Assembly: GCA_034412795.1 (NCBI GenBank) | Contig: DAOUMD010000016.1 | Span: forward strand, 1-64,000 | Direction of reading: 5' to 3' | Origin: JAUVPY01 sp034412795 | GTDB lineage: Bacteria; Chloroflexota; Anaerolineae; 4572-78; NAK82 | Length of the DNA: 64,000 nt | Shown here: piece by piece, positions 8,150-16,925 of the stretch | Position numbering within the stretch: position 1 is the first letter of the stretch | Layout of the letters: each line of letters begins with the position of its first letter | Made by a program: the position numbers and the translations under genes | Notes under the pieces: model-generated | Told to the model about the DNA's origin: nothing | Seen by the model: the letters and a program-made list of their open reading frames with translations, nothing else | The model's database searches: none

Positions 8150-8923
8150 ATGGCTGTTGGTGCGCATCAGGATGACCTGGAGATCATGGGGGTTGACGGC
8201 ATCCTCGCCTGTTTTCAGCAGCAGGATAAGTGGTTTACTGGTGTAGTAGTTACCAATGGCAGCGGATCACCCCGAGATGATGTGTATAAGGATTACACCG
8301 ATGACGATATGCGTGGGGTACGTGTCAAGGAACAGAAGAAGGCGGCCGTGATTGGTGAGTACGCGGCGCAGGTCTTACTCGATTACCCCAGCTCGGCCGT
8401 GAAAGACGGTTCCAACCAGGACCCGGTGGAGGACATCGCTCTACTACTTAAGATGGCCCGGCCTGGCGTGGTATATACTCACAATCTCGCCGACAAGCAC
8501 GATACCCACGTGGCAGTCACGCTTAAGGTCATAGAGGCCATCCGTACCCTCGCACAGGAAGAGCGTCCACAACGCCTGTGCGGGTGCGAAGTCTGGCGCG
8601 ACCTGGACTGGATGCTGGATGACGACAAGATAACTTTCGATTGTTCAGGCCACGAAAACCTCCAGGCGGCACTCCTGGGAGTGTTCGACTCCCAGGTTTG
8701 CGGCGGCAAGCGCTATGACCTGGCTACTATGGGGCGGCGTCGCGCAAATGCGACGTATTTTGCCTCTCATGGCACTGACGTGGCCACCGGTTTGATCTAC
8801 GCGATGGATCTTACGCCCCTAATTGAAGATTCGACCAGAAGCATTGAAGGTTATGTTCAAGAGCATATCCAGCGCTTTGCTCGAGAGGTTCAGAGCCGGA
8901 TCGTCAAATGTTTGGAAGGTTGA
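8150..8923 (+). CDS. PIG-L family N-acetyl-sugar deacetylase (probable 5' frameshift)
   Basis: 257 residues in this frame. The hallmark AHQDDLEIMG (residues 5-14) is the zinc-binding AHPDD motif of LmbE/PIG-L enzymes, and a further His is in THNLADKHDTHVA. These enzymes deacetylate N-acetylglucosamine-type moieties. The ATG at 8150 lies only four codons before the zinc motif, leaving no room for the first strand, and a TGA at 8129 closes this frame upstream. The missing lead is present in another frame at 8079-8148. The intact gene would therefore be about 281 residues. It sits between the kinase and a methyltransferase. Confidence 0.8.
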   Translation: MAVGAHQDDLEIMGVDGILACFQQQDKWFTGVVVTNGSGSPRDDVYKDYTDDDMRGVRVKEQKKAAVIGEYAAQVLLDYPSSAVKDGSNQDPVEDIALLLKMARPGVVYTHNLADKHDTHVAVTLKVIEAIRTLAQEERPQRLCGCEVWRDLDWMLDDDKITFDCSGHENLQAALLGVFDSQVCGGKRYDLATMGRRRANATYFASHGTDVATGLIYAMDLTPLIEDSTRSIEGYVQEHIQRFAREVQSRIVKCLEG

Positions 8924-8933
8924 GAGAAATATA

Positions 8934-10112
8934 ATGTATGGACGTGATCGGATAGTCTTGGCCATGCGACATAAGTTACCGGACCGGGTCCCGGTGATGT
9001 GCCAGCTTGCACTGGGCCATTACTTCTTGAATACTCGGTTCGCACCCCACGAGATTTGGTTTACCAGCGAGGCGTTCGCCGAGGCATTGGTTGAGCTACA
9101 ACGACGTTACCAGTTTGACGGTATCCTCATCAATTTACCTGGACGTCCTGAGGGCCTATTGGAAGAGATAAAATCTATCAAAGAGACGGATGAGGGTGAA
9201 GAGCTGACCTGGCCCAATGGCGACGTCACGTTGATACCCTGGGACGATAACCCTCAGCACTACCACGCCGACGGTTCTATGGCCAGACGGGCCGATTTCG
9301 AAACGATTGAGCCCGATCATCTTGACTCCATTGATGATCTCGCTGGCTATACCTGGAATACGTATCACGTGCCGTGGGTAATGGGCAAACCGGATCGGGG
9401 ACCCATGACTCAAGTGCCCGACTACTTCTTCCGCACGTTCGATCTGGTCAAAGAGATGGTCGGAGATGAGATCTCGGTACACGGCGAGGTCTTTTCACCG
9501 TTTACCCATTACCTCGAACTCTTTGGTTACGAAGAGGCCCTGATGGGCTTGATCAAAGACAAGGCAAAGGCTCATGCGCTGTTGGAGCGTTTGGCACAGG
9601 CCTCAATCACCTGGGGCGTGGCGCAGACCAAATATGGTGCCGATGCCGTCTTGATATCCTCGGCTTTTGCCGGCGGTGGTTTTATTTCACCCAAGATGTA
9701 TCAGGAGTTTGTGGTGCCCTACGAGCGAAAGGTGACTGAGGCCATTAAATCCACCGATGGCATCGTATACACCCACACCTGCGGCCATCTCGGTGATCGG
9801 TTGGAGGCGATGTTAGAGACAGGTACTATGGGCATTGACACCCTTGACCCGCCGCCGCTGGGCAACACCACGCTGGAAGAAGCGAAGTCACTCATTGGAG
9901 ACAGGGTGTTTCTCAAAGGCAACATGAACGGCGTGGAGATATTGGCTTTTAAATCCGAGGAGGAGGTGCTTGATCACGCCAGGAAGCGAGTTCGAGTTGG
10001 AATGCCGGGAGGTGGATACATTCTGAGCACTGCTTGTTCCGTGCCCCCCAAAGTGGAACCGTGGAAACTTGAGTTGCTGGTACCGCTGGCTGAGGAGATC
10101 GGCCGTTATTGA
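8934..10112 (+). CDS. Uroporphyrinogen decarboxylase-fold methyltransferase (MtaA/CmuA type)
   Basis: 392 residues of the UroD superfamily. It keeps the zinc triad of corrinoid methyltransferases: His281 and Cys283 in THTCGHLGD and Cys368 in STACSVPP. The start MYGRDRIVLAMRHKLPDRVPV is the typical opening of this group; ATG 8934 is chosen 10 bp after the PIG-L stop. MtaA-type enzymes move methyl groups between a corrinoid protein and a thiol; no corrinoid protein is in this window. A degradative role on an O- or N-methylated substrate is inference. Confidence 0.8.
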   Translation: MYGRDRIVLAMRHKLPDRVPVMCQLALGHYFLNTRFAPHEIWFTSEAFAEALVELQRRYQFDGILINLPGRPEGLLEEIKSIKETDEGEELTWPNGDVTLIPWDDNPQHYHADGSMARRADFETIEPDHLDSIDDLAGYTWNTYHVPWVMGKPDRGPMTQVPDYFFRTFDLVKEMVGDEISVHGEVFSPFTHYLELFGYEEALMGLIKDKAKAHALLERLAQASITWGVAQTKYGADAVLISSAFAGGGFISPKMYQEFVVPYERKVTEAIKSTDGIVYTHTCGHLGDRLEAMLETGTMGIDTLDPPPLGNTTLEEAKSLIGDRVFLKGNMNGVEILAFKSEEEVLDHARKRVRVGMPGGGYILSTACSVPPKVEPWKLELLVPLAEEIGRY

Positions 10113-10127
10113 TGGGTAAGTGTTGTG

Positions 10128-10775
10128 ATGAACCCCGGACATGGACCTCTGCGGGCCGTCCTGTTCGATTTGGACGGAACCTTGTTAGATAGTGAACGTA
10201 ATGACATCCAAATTATGAGTCGCTTGTTCCACGATGATCTGGGGCTGGACTTGGATAAGCGAGAGATTTCCGAGTACATAGGCGTATCAAGCCGTGAAGT
10301 CCTTGAGCAACTCGCACCGGATCGGGTCGAAGAATTACTGGCAGTCTGGCTCGAGTACCAAGAAGAACTTCTTTTCGATTCTTTTCTCTTTCCTGGAATC
10401 ACGGAGACTCTACTCAGCTTGTCTCAGTCCAATTTGAGGTTGGGTGTGGTCACCGGGCAGAACAAGGCTGAGCTTGACGTCACGCGCCGCCACATCGGAA
10501 TCGACAACCTGATTAACGTGTGGGTTTCCGCCGACGATGCACCTTTTTCGAAGCCACATCCGGCACCGGTGTGTCTCGCTCTGGATATGCTCGGCTGTCC
10601 GCCTGGTCAAGCTATTATGGTCGGTGATACCCGCTTCGACATGGAGGCCGGTCGTCAGGCCGGGACACTGATCGGGGTGGCGCTGTGGGGCGTCAGAGAT
10701 CTAGCACCCTTGTTCGACTTTCAGCCGGATTTCATCTTTGAGAATCCTCAGCAGTTGCAAGACCTATTGTGTTAG
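10128..10775 (+). CDS. HAD family hydrolase (phosphatase, Gph/beta-PGM-like)
   Basis: 215 residues. Motif I FDLDGTLLD (nucleophile Asp14, acid Asp16), motif II VVTGQNK, motif III Lys in FSKPHP, and motif IV MVGDTRFDME are all present, with an alpha-helical cap between about residues 20 and 85. It is a Mg-dependent phosphatase or phosphomutase of the phosphoglycolate-phosphatase subfamily. ATG 10128 is preceded directly by an in-frame GTG (10125). In this cluster it may dephosphorylate a sugar phosphate. Confidence 0.85.
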   Translation: MNPGHGPLRAVLFDLDGTLLDSERNDIQIMSRLFHDDLGLDLDKREISEYIGVSSREVLEQLAPDRVEELLAVWLEYQEELLFDSFLFPGITETLLSLSQSNLRLGVVTGQNKAELDVTRRHIGIDNLINVWVSADDAPFSKPHPAPVCLALDMLGCPPGQAIMVGDTRFDMEAGRQAGTLIGVALWGVRDLAPLFDFQPDFIFENPQQLQDLLC

Positions 10776-10806
10776 GAAGTAGGGACGAACCTGGGTGTTC
10801 GCCCTT

Positions 10807-10830
10807 GGGGCAGACACTCAGATCTGCCCC
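10807..10830. repeat. GGGGCAGA hairpin repeat
   Basis: Perfect inverted repeat GGGGCAGA...TCTGCCCC in the 125-bp gap after the HAD gene, preceded by an imperfect GAACCTGGGTGTTC palindrome. It is not followed by a T-tract, so it is a repeat or RNA hairpin rather than a clear terminator. Confidence 0.5.
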
Positions 10831-10903
10831 TACCCAGAGCTATTGAGAAGATACTGCGAAACCTATTATCGGGAACTCAGAAGGGGGAAGGAGGTGATTC
10901 GTG

Positions 10904-11824
10904 ATGTTTACCTATGCTTTAGCCGAATTCATTGACTTTCGGGACAAAGCCGCTTGCGAGCGTGTCCGGCGTATCACTCGGGAAGACATTACAAATCATC
11001 CCAACCCTGACTTCAAGATCCGGGTGATCGATGAACATGCTGAGCTGTTCGCTGCTTTTGCCACCGATTTGGTGCGGGAAATCAAACAGGCCCTGGATGA
11101 GGGCCGCCAATTCGTGTGCATCCTGCCGGTTGGCCCGGTGGAGCAATACCCCATTGCTGCTCGTATGATCAACGAATTGCGTATCCCTATGCATCACGTC
11201 CATACCTTCAACATGGACGAGTATGCCGACGAGAATGGCAACACAGCGCCGGCGAATTGGCCGGGCTCCTTCCAGAAGGCCATGTTTGACAAATTCTTTT
11301 ATCTGATTGACGAGAACCTGCGCCCACCTCTGGATCAAATCCACTTCCCTACGTCGGACGTCCTTGATCACTATTTTGACTTGATGCAAGAAGTGGGAGG
11401 CGTGGATGTGTGCTACGGCGGCATCGGCTGGTGCGGCCACATTGCCTTTTGGGAGTCGCACTTGGGTCACGAGTACGGTGATGACGTTGAGGCCTATATG
11501 CAGGCCACGGCGCGTGTGGTAACGTTGAATCCCATGACCATTATGCAGAACGCCTTGCATTCTTTCAGCGGAGATTGGTCTTTGGTGCCACCCAAGGCGG
11601 CTACCATCGGGCCGGGAGAAGTTATGGCGGCCAATTATCGCAGCTTCTGGCTGCCCTACGCAAGTAGTATCACACCTGACATTACCTGGCAGCGCTTTAT
11701 CGCACGCTTAGTGGCCCACGGTCCTGTTAGCACCTTTGTACCCGGCTCTGTTCTTCAGACGGCGTCAGGTGCGTACACGATGGTAGGGGCAGTAGCTGAT
11801 GACGTGGTAACCAGTATCAGTTGA
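10904..11824 (+). CDS. Glucosamine-6-phosphate isomerase/deaminase family protein (NagB-like)
   Basis: 306 residues. FNMDEY (residues 102-107) and GIGWCGHIAFWES (173-185) match the catalytic Asp/Glu and phosphate/sugar loop of NagB and 6-phosphogluconolactonase-like proteins, where GIGxxGHIAFNEP is usual. The FWE variant and longer N terminus separate it from canonical NagB. GGAGG 9 bp upstream fixes ATG 10904 (GTG 10901 is adjacent). It would isomerise and deaminate an amino-sugar phosphate, which fits the PIG-L deacetylase and kinase upstream. Confidence 0.85.
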   Translation: MFTYALAEFIDFRDKAACERVRRITREDITNHPNPDFKIRVIDEHAELFAAFATDLVREIKQALDEGRQFVCILPVGPVEQYPIAARMINELRIPMHHVHTFNMDEYADENGNTAPANWPGSFQKAMFDKFFYLIDENLRPPLDQIHFPTSDVLDHYFDLMQEVGGVDVCYGGIGWCGHIAFWESHLGHEYGDDVEAYMQATARVVTLNPMTIMQNALHSFSGDWSLVPPKAATIGPGEVMAANYRSFWLPYASSITPDITWQRFIARLVAHGPVSTFVPGSVLQTASGAYTMVGAVADDVVTSIS

Positions 11825-11836
11825 TGGGAGCTACTT

Positions 11837-12937
11837 ATGGATAATTATTTCAACGGTTTGGGTATGCACCTGGGCAATCTGGCACGGCTTTCCAATGCCC
11901 AGTCACGCTCCATCAGTGCCGAGAATCCCACGGGCGCCAAGGGGAGAGGTGGGATGGCAACCAAGGGCACCGGCGCGTTCTTTGCCCGCGAGTTAGGCCA
12001 AGGTTGGAAGATCTCACCCTCCATCAGTCTGGCGGGAAACAGCACCACTGTCCTGGCCGACATTGAGGGGGCGGGCGCCATCCAGCATATCTGGATGACA
12101 GTGGAGGACCCTGCCCTCTGGCGCCGGTTGGTGCTCTGCTTCTACTGGGACCGCGAAGAAACCCCCTCAGTAGAAGTGCCTATGGGCGACTTTTTCTGCA
12201 ATGGCTGGTGTGTTCACTGCAATGTCAATTCACTGCCTGTTGCGGTCAACCCGGCTGGTGGCTTCAACTGTTTCTGGGAAATGCCCTTCCGCCAGCATGC
12301 CATGATCGCCGTCGAAAACCTGGCTCCCGATGAGGTGGAGAACTTCTACTACGAGATAGATTATACACTGACCGATGTGCCAGACGACCGGGCGTATTTC
12401 CATGCCCAATGGCGGCGTAGCAATCCGTTGCCGTACAGGGAGGTGTACACCCTGCTGGATGGCGTGCGAGGGCAGGGCCAGTATATTGGGGCATATATCG
12501 CCTGGGGGGTGAACAACGATCTTTGGTGGTCTGAGGGCGAGGTCAAGGTTTACCTGGATGGCGACAGCGACTGGCCGACATTCTGCGGCACGGGCCTGGA
12601 GGATTACTTCGGCGCCGCCTGGACCTTTGAGCAACCCAAGGGCCAGTACGGCACCTATTCCACGGCGTTCATGGGATTGCCCCAAGTGATCGAGCCGGAC
12701 GGCTTGGTTCTGAGCCGGCGGCGCTTCGGTATGTACCGGTGGCACGTGATGGACGCCATTCGCTTTCAACAAGATATTCGGGTGACCGTCCAGGCTCTGG
12801 GCTTGCTGGAGAACAATCAGCCTCGCTATTTGCCTTTGCAAGACGACATCGCGTCCACCGCTTTCTGGTACCAGACCGAACCACATGCACCCTTTCCTGA
12901 ACTACCAGATGTTGAAGATCTTGAAGTGGTATGGTGA
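11837..12937 (+). CDS. DUF2961 domain protein (glycoside hydrolase family 172-like)
   Basis: 366 residues matching the DUF2961/GH172 family, whose characterised members act on alpha-arabinofuranosides and difructose anhydrides. Family landmarks are GAGAIQHIWMT (78-88), WWSEGEVKVYLDGD (about 230-243) and GTGLEDYFGAAW (251-262), the Glu residues of the last two being candidate catalytic acids. No signal peptide, so it acts in the cytoplasm. It starts 12 bp after the NagB-like gene and likely shares its transcript. Hydrolysis of an imported oligosaccharide is the simplest role. Confidence 0.85.
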   Translation: MDNYFNGLGMHLGNLARLSNAQSRSISAENPTGAKGRGGMATKGTGAFFARELGQGWKISPSISLAGNSTTVLADIEGAGAIQHIWMTVEDPALWRRLVLCFYWDREETPSVEVPMGDFFCNGWCVHCNVNSLPVAVNPAGGFNCFWEMPFRQHAMIAVENLAPDEVENFYYEIDYTLTDVPDDRAYFHAQWRRSNPLPYREVYTLLDGVRGQGQYIGAYIAWGVNNDLWWSEGEVKVYLDGDSDWPTFCGTGLEDYFGAAWTFEQPKGQYGTYSTAFMGLPQVIEPDGLVLSRRRFGMYRWHVMDAIRFQQDIRVTVQALGLLENNQPRYLPLQDDIASTAFWYQTEPHAPFPELPDVEDLEVVW

Positions 12938-12944
12938 TAGATCA

Positions 12945-14276
12945 ATGACACACAATTTAATGTTCAAAGCTGGTGCCGCCAAAACAGATATCACTCCGCG
13001 AGTAGGTTGTTGGCTGGAGGGTATTCCCCGGGCCGAGCCCTCTAACGCGATCCACGATCCGTTATACGCTCGTGCCCTGGTGGTGGAGTACCCGGATGAG
13101 GCGGAGGAGACAGGGAAAAAGCTTTGCCTGGTCACGTGTGACCTGATTGGGCTGAGCAACGAGTTCTCCCAGGCGGTACGTGAGAGGATAGGGGAAGCCT
13201 TGGGCACCACCGCTGCCAACGTCGTGATCGCCTGCGCCCACAACCATTCTGGCCCGGCTACGATAGGGTTCCACGACCCCGGACATGTGGACCAGGGTTA
13301 CCTGAACCTTCTCTCGTCCAAACTCATCGAGTTGTCCCGGGAAGCGGCGAGCAACGTGGAGCCGGCTCTATTAGGTGTTGGCCTCGGGCAGGAATCCACT
13401 GTCAGTGAGTACCGTCGTTTGCTCACACGGGACGGCGGTATCGTCATGAACTGGGAGGAGTATCCCCAGGAAGAGATCGTGGGGCCGGCCGAAGAGGGTG
13501 ATCCCGAAGTTGGCGTCGTCAAGATAGTGTCCACCACTGGCCAGACGATTGCTGTTGTTTTCAATTACGCCTGTCACCCTAACTCTATGCCTGGAGACAA
13601 TTTCACCATCACCGCAGATTTCCCTGGATATGCGGCGGATTTAATCGAGAAGGAGCTGGGTGGTATTGCCCTCTTCACCAACGGCGCCCAGGGGAGCGTT
13701 GACATTGAAGGGTTTGAGGGTCGTGATTTCGCTGGCGTTGAAAGGCGCGGCCAATCGCTAGGGCAAGTCGTGCTGGATGTTTGCCGGGAGATCGAAGTCC
13801 GGCCAGACCCAGTCATCCGCGTTGCCCAACGTGTCTTTTTATTACCCTACCGGAAGATCGCCCCCGAGACTTTGGAATGGGCCAGGGACATCGCCAGTAA
13901 GGCAACCGGGGAAGCCGTAACTCTGCGGGATGGTATCTCCGACGAGATCAAGGCGGAAAACATACTGCACCATGTTAGCAGAAGCGAACCCGGTGCCGAC
14001 TTCGAGATGCTGGGCATCAGGTTGGGAGGGTGCGCCTTTTTCACAATTCCAGGAGAGCTCTTCACTGAAATCGGGAAAAGCATGAAAGCCCTGTCCGGTT
14101 CCTTGCAGATTCACGTGATCGGATTGGCTAACGGCTGTCACGGCTACATATCGACGGCCAAGGCCAGCGCCGAGGGGGGCTATGCGACCGGTGTGGCCTC
14201 TGGCGCGTATTTCACCGAAGATGCCGAGGACTTCATCTGTCAAAATACTGAAGTTCTGTTGACTTTGTTGCAATGA
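12945..14276 (+). CDS. Neutral/alkaline non-lysosomal ceramidase-like amidohydrolase
   Basis: 443 residues resembling the catalytic domain of neutral ceramidases: AHNHSGP (98-104) is the zinc-binding motif, with a second conserved segment NYACHPNSM and NGAQGSVD further on. It lacks a signal peptide and the C-terminal Ig-like domain of secreted ceramidases, so a cytoplasmic amidase acting on a small N-acyl compound is more likely than a true ceramidase. ATG 12945 begins 7 bp after the DUF2961 stop. It is the last gene of the run before the sugar importer. Confidence 0.8.
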   Translation: MTHNLMFKAGAAKTDITPRVGCWLEGIPRAEPSNAIHDPLYARALVVEYPDEAEETGKKLCLVTCDLIGLSNEFSQAVRERIGEALGTTAANVVIACAHNHSGPATIGFHDPGHVDQGYLNLLSSKLIELSREAASNVEPALLGVGLGQESTVSEYRRLLTRDGGIVMNWEEYPQEEIVGPAEEGDPEVGVVKIVSTTGQTIAVVFNYACHPNSMPGDNFTITADFPGYAADLIEKELGGIALFTNGAQGSVDIEGFEGRDFAGVERRGQSLGQVVLDVCREIEVRPDPVIRVAQRVFLLPYRKIAPETLEWARDIASKATGEAVTLRDGISDEIKAENILHHVSRSEPGADFEMLGIRLGGCAFFTIPGELFTEIGKSMKALSGSLQIHVIGLANGCHGYISTAKASAEGGYATGVASGAYFTEDAEDFICQNTEVLLTLLQ

Positions 14277-14504
14277 GTGGTTATAATTGGGGCTCAAGTG
14301 CCCCACGTTTTCTCGGAAAGTACTCTTGCGCTTGCCCCCCAGCCGTGCTGCCCGAGACCTCTTTTTCCTGCGAAGGAGGTGATGCTGCCAAGGAAAACTT
14401 CGTGTATCCCATGACTTCAGTAGATCCAGTTCATAGCTCCCATCGATGTTGAGGGAGTGTAAGTTCAGAAGCCGGTTCCTGATTTAAAAAGGAGGAAAAG
14501 TAAA

Positions 14505-15866
14505 ATGGCTGATAAAGATTCTGATCGATCACTTAAGATGAGTCGACGCGAAATGTTGCGCCTGACCGCCCTGACCGGGCTTGGGCTGGTTGCCGCCGGG
14601 TGTGTCGTTCCCACGCCCCCCCCGGCCTCCGAGGCTGAGGCACCCGCTGCCGAGGCACCCGCGGGTGAGAAGGTCCAGATTCGCTACGTTGCTATGGACT
14701 ATGACGAGAACATGAAGCCCGACACCCAGGCAGTCATTGACGCTTTCAACGCCAGCCAGGACGGAATCGAGGCCACGCTCGACGTGGTCAGTTGGGGCCA
14801 GGGACACGAATTGCTGGTCACCCAGATCAGCGGTGGGCAACCACCCGATCTAGCCAACGTCAGCGCCCAGTGGCAGGGTGAGTGGGAAGGCATCGACGAA
14901 GTTATGCCGCTGGATGACTATGTGTCCCAGGAATTCCTGTCCAACTTTGTTCCCTCGATGCTGGCAGCCTTCACCAACAAAGACGGTCAATTGATGGGCA
15001 TGCCCTACTTCCTCGACCCCCGCATCATGTACTACCGCACGGACCTGTTTGAGGCCGAAGGCCTGGCAGCACCCACCACCTGGGACGAGGTCATCGCTGC
15101 CGGTCAGGCGTTGCACAACCCGCCGGATATGACCGGCTACGGGCAAACTTATGCGATGAAGTCCGATGGCCTGGATTACTGGTGGTATGCCTGGTTTGGC
15201 GCGGTTGGTGCCGACGGTGACCTCAGCGTTTGGACCGAGGATGGACACAGCAAGTTTAATACCCCGGAGGCCATCAAGGCCACCCAGTACGTGGTAGATC
15301 TGACCCAGAAGTATCAAATCACCAACACCGACTACACCACGGCCGGCCGCGACGAGGAGCTTCAACCTCTCTTCTACGCCGGTAAGCTGGCCCAGTTGAT
15401 CACCGGGTCCTGGTTCCCCACCCTGATTGCGAACAACGCGCCGGATATGCCGTATGGTCTCGAGATGCCGCCCGTGGCCGAGGCAGGTATAACGCCGGCC
15501 ACCGGTGTCTGGCCCGACAGCGTCATCATGTTCAAGCAAAGCAAAAACCCCGAGGCGACAGGCCAGCTCCTGGAGTTCATGTTCAATGCTGAGAACCGGA
15601 TGGACTTCGCCAAGCAGCGGGGCGTCATTCCGGAGCGTATTGACGTGGGTAATGACCCGGAGTATGCCGTCAGCGACACTGAGAAGTTCATGGTTGCGTC
15701 GCTGGACACCGCCCACAATGTCTATGAGACACCCTGGCCAGCCACGTATTACAAGACCTTTGTCGAGGCCGAAACCTTGATTGGCCGTGCCGTGGCAGGC
15801 GAGATCAGCGCAGAAGAGGCTATGCTACAAGCCGCTGAGTTCATCGATAAGACAAACGGTCTGTAA
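14505..15866 (+). CDS. ABC sugar importer, substrate-binding lipoprotein (CUT1)
   Basis: 453 residues. The leader has a twin-arginine motif SRREMLRLT and a lipobox ending in Cys33 (LVAAGC), so it is a Tat-exported lipoprotein anchored outside the membrane. An Ala/Glu/Pro linker follows, as is common in Chloroflexota. The mature part is a type-1 extracellular solute-binding protein (WDEVIAAGQAL, MPYFLDPRIMYYRTDLF). AAGGAGG precedes ATG 14505. It heads a four-gene importer and is separated from the permease by a hairpin that may keep its mRNA more abundant. Confidence 0.9.
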   Translation: MADKDSDRSLKMSRREMLRLTALTGLGLVAAGCVVPTPPPASEAEAPAAEAPAGEKVQIRYVAMDYDENMKPDTQAVIDAFNASQDGIEATLDVVSWGQGHELLVTQISGGQPPDLANVSAQWQGEWEGIDEVMPLDDYVSQEFLSNFVPSMLAAFTNKDGQLMGMPYFLDPRIMYYRTDLFEAEGLAAPTTWDEVIAAGQALHNPPDMTGYGQTYAMKSDGLDYWWYAWFGAVGADGDLSVWTEDGHSKFNTPEAIKATQYVVDLTQKYQITNTDYTTAGRDEELQPLFYAGKLAQLITGSWFPTLIANNAPDMPYGLEMPPVAEAGITPATGVWPDSVIMFKQSKNPEATGQLLEFMFNAENRMDFAKQRGVIPERIDVGNDPEYAVSDTEKFMVASLDTAHNVYETPWPATYYKTFVEAETLIGRAVAGEISAEEAMLQAAEFIDKTNGL

Positions 15867-15917
15867 TCAAGCATCATCATCCAAAGGTGATGCATCACCC
15901 GAACGTGATGGGTCCTT

Positions 15918-15947
15918 GTGAGCGCGGGGGCCATCTCCCGCGCTCAC
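15918..15947 (+). terminator. Intercistronic hairpin after the binding-protein gene
   Basis: Arms GTGAGCGCGGG and CCCGCGCTCAC, 11 bp perfect, 8-nt loop, no T-tract. It lies between lipoprotein and permease genes, where such stems usually stabilise the upstream message or attenuate downstream expression. Confidence 0.6.
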
Positions 15948-15974
15948 ATCCCCTTTGAAGGAGTGCAATCGCTT

Positions 15975-16922
15975 ATGACAGTTGGCTCTGAAGCAATTAT
16001 TTCTACCAAGACCAAGGAGGAGGTTCCCCCGCTTTGGCAACGGGTCTCCAGGGAGGTGAGCGATAACAAGTTCGCCTATCTGCTCCTCGTGCCTAGCGTT
16101 CTGGTCTTTGTTGTGCTGGTGCTTTATCCTTTGGCTAACACCATCATCGGCGCCTTTTCTGAGACCGATGCGGTTGGCCGTGTTACTCACTTCGGGACAC
16201 TGGCTAACTTCCAGGAGCTTATCGACGACTCCTATATGCCCGGCATCATCAGCCAGACCGTGATCTTTGTGTTTGGTTCCGTGATACTGACCGTGCTCCT
16301 TTCCTTTCCAATGGCCCTCGTCCTCAACCAGCAGTTTCCTGGAGTGATTGCCTTCAGGTCCCTGTTGCTCTTGCCGTGGGCTGCTCCTCTGGCCATCTCG
16401 GCCATGACCTGGCGCTGGATCTTTCACGGCCAATTGGGAGCACTGAACCATCTTTTGAGCATGCTGGGCATCATTCACCAGCAAATTGATTGGCTCAGCA
16501 ATGCGAAATTGGCCTTCGCCTGCGTTATTTTCGTGGAGGTATGGTCATCGATTCCGTTTATGACCATTATGTTCCTGGCCGGCTTGCAGTCCATCCCCCC
16601 TCATATCTACGACGCGGCCAAGATGGATGGCGCCAACGCCTGGCACGAATTCTGGGACATGACCATCCCACAAATGAAGAAGATCGCCACCATCGTGGTG
16701 CTTCTGTCGGTGATCTGGGCCTTCCGCTCTTTCAACATCATCTGGACCATGACTCAGGGCAACCCCTTCTTCCGGACCGACATTTCAGTCACCTATCTGT
16801 ATAAGTTAGCGTTCAAGATGCTGAGTTTCGGCAAGGGCTTCGCCCTGGCCTTTGCCACCTTTGTCGTTCTGATCGCGTTTAGCATTATCTACACCCGGGT
16901 GCTACGCAGCGAGGAGATGTGA
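15975..16922 (+). CDS. ABC sugar importer permease (MalF/UgpA-like)
   Basis: 315 residues with six predicted membrane helices and the cytoplasmic EAA loop around DAAKMDGANAWHEFWDMTIPQ, which contacts the ATPase. AAGGAG 11 bp upstream supports ATG 15975; an earlier in-frame GTG at 15918 lies inside the intercistronic hairpin and is unlikely. It partners the next permease and the MsmK-type ATPase. Confidence 0.9.
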   Translation: MTVGSEAIISTKTKEEVPPLWQRVSREVSDNKFAYLLLVPSVLVFVVLVLYPLANTIIGAFSETDAVGRVTHFGTLANFQELIDDSYMPGIISQTVIFVFGSVILTVLLSFPMALVLNQQFPGVIAFRSLLLLPWAAPLAISAMTWRWIFHGQLGALNHLLSMLGIIHQQIDWLSNAKLAFACVIFVEVWSSIPFMTIMFLAGLQSIPPHIYDAAKMDGANAWHEFWDMTIPQMKKIATIVVLLSVIWAFRSFNIIWTMTQGNPFFRTDISVTYLYKLAFKMLSFGKGFALAFATFVVLIAFSIIYTRVLRSEEM

Positions 16923-16925
16923 TTG

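Noticed and set aside
10784..10835. Rho-independent terminator after the HAD gene
   Set aside because: Stems are strong but there is no T-tract, and similar GGGGCAGA palindromes are likely dispersed repeats.
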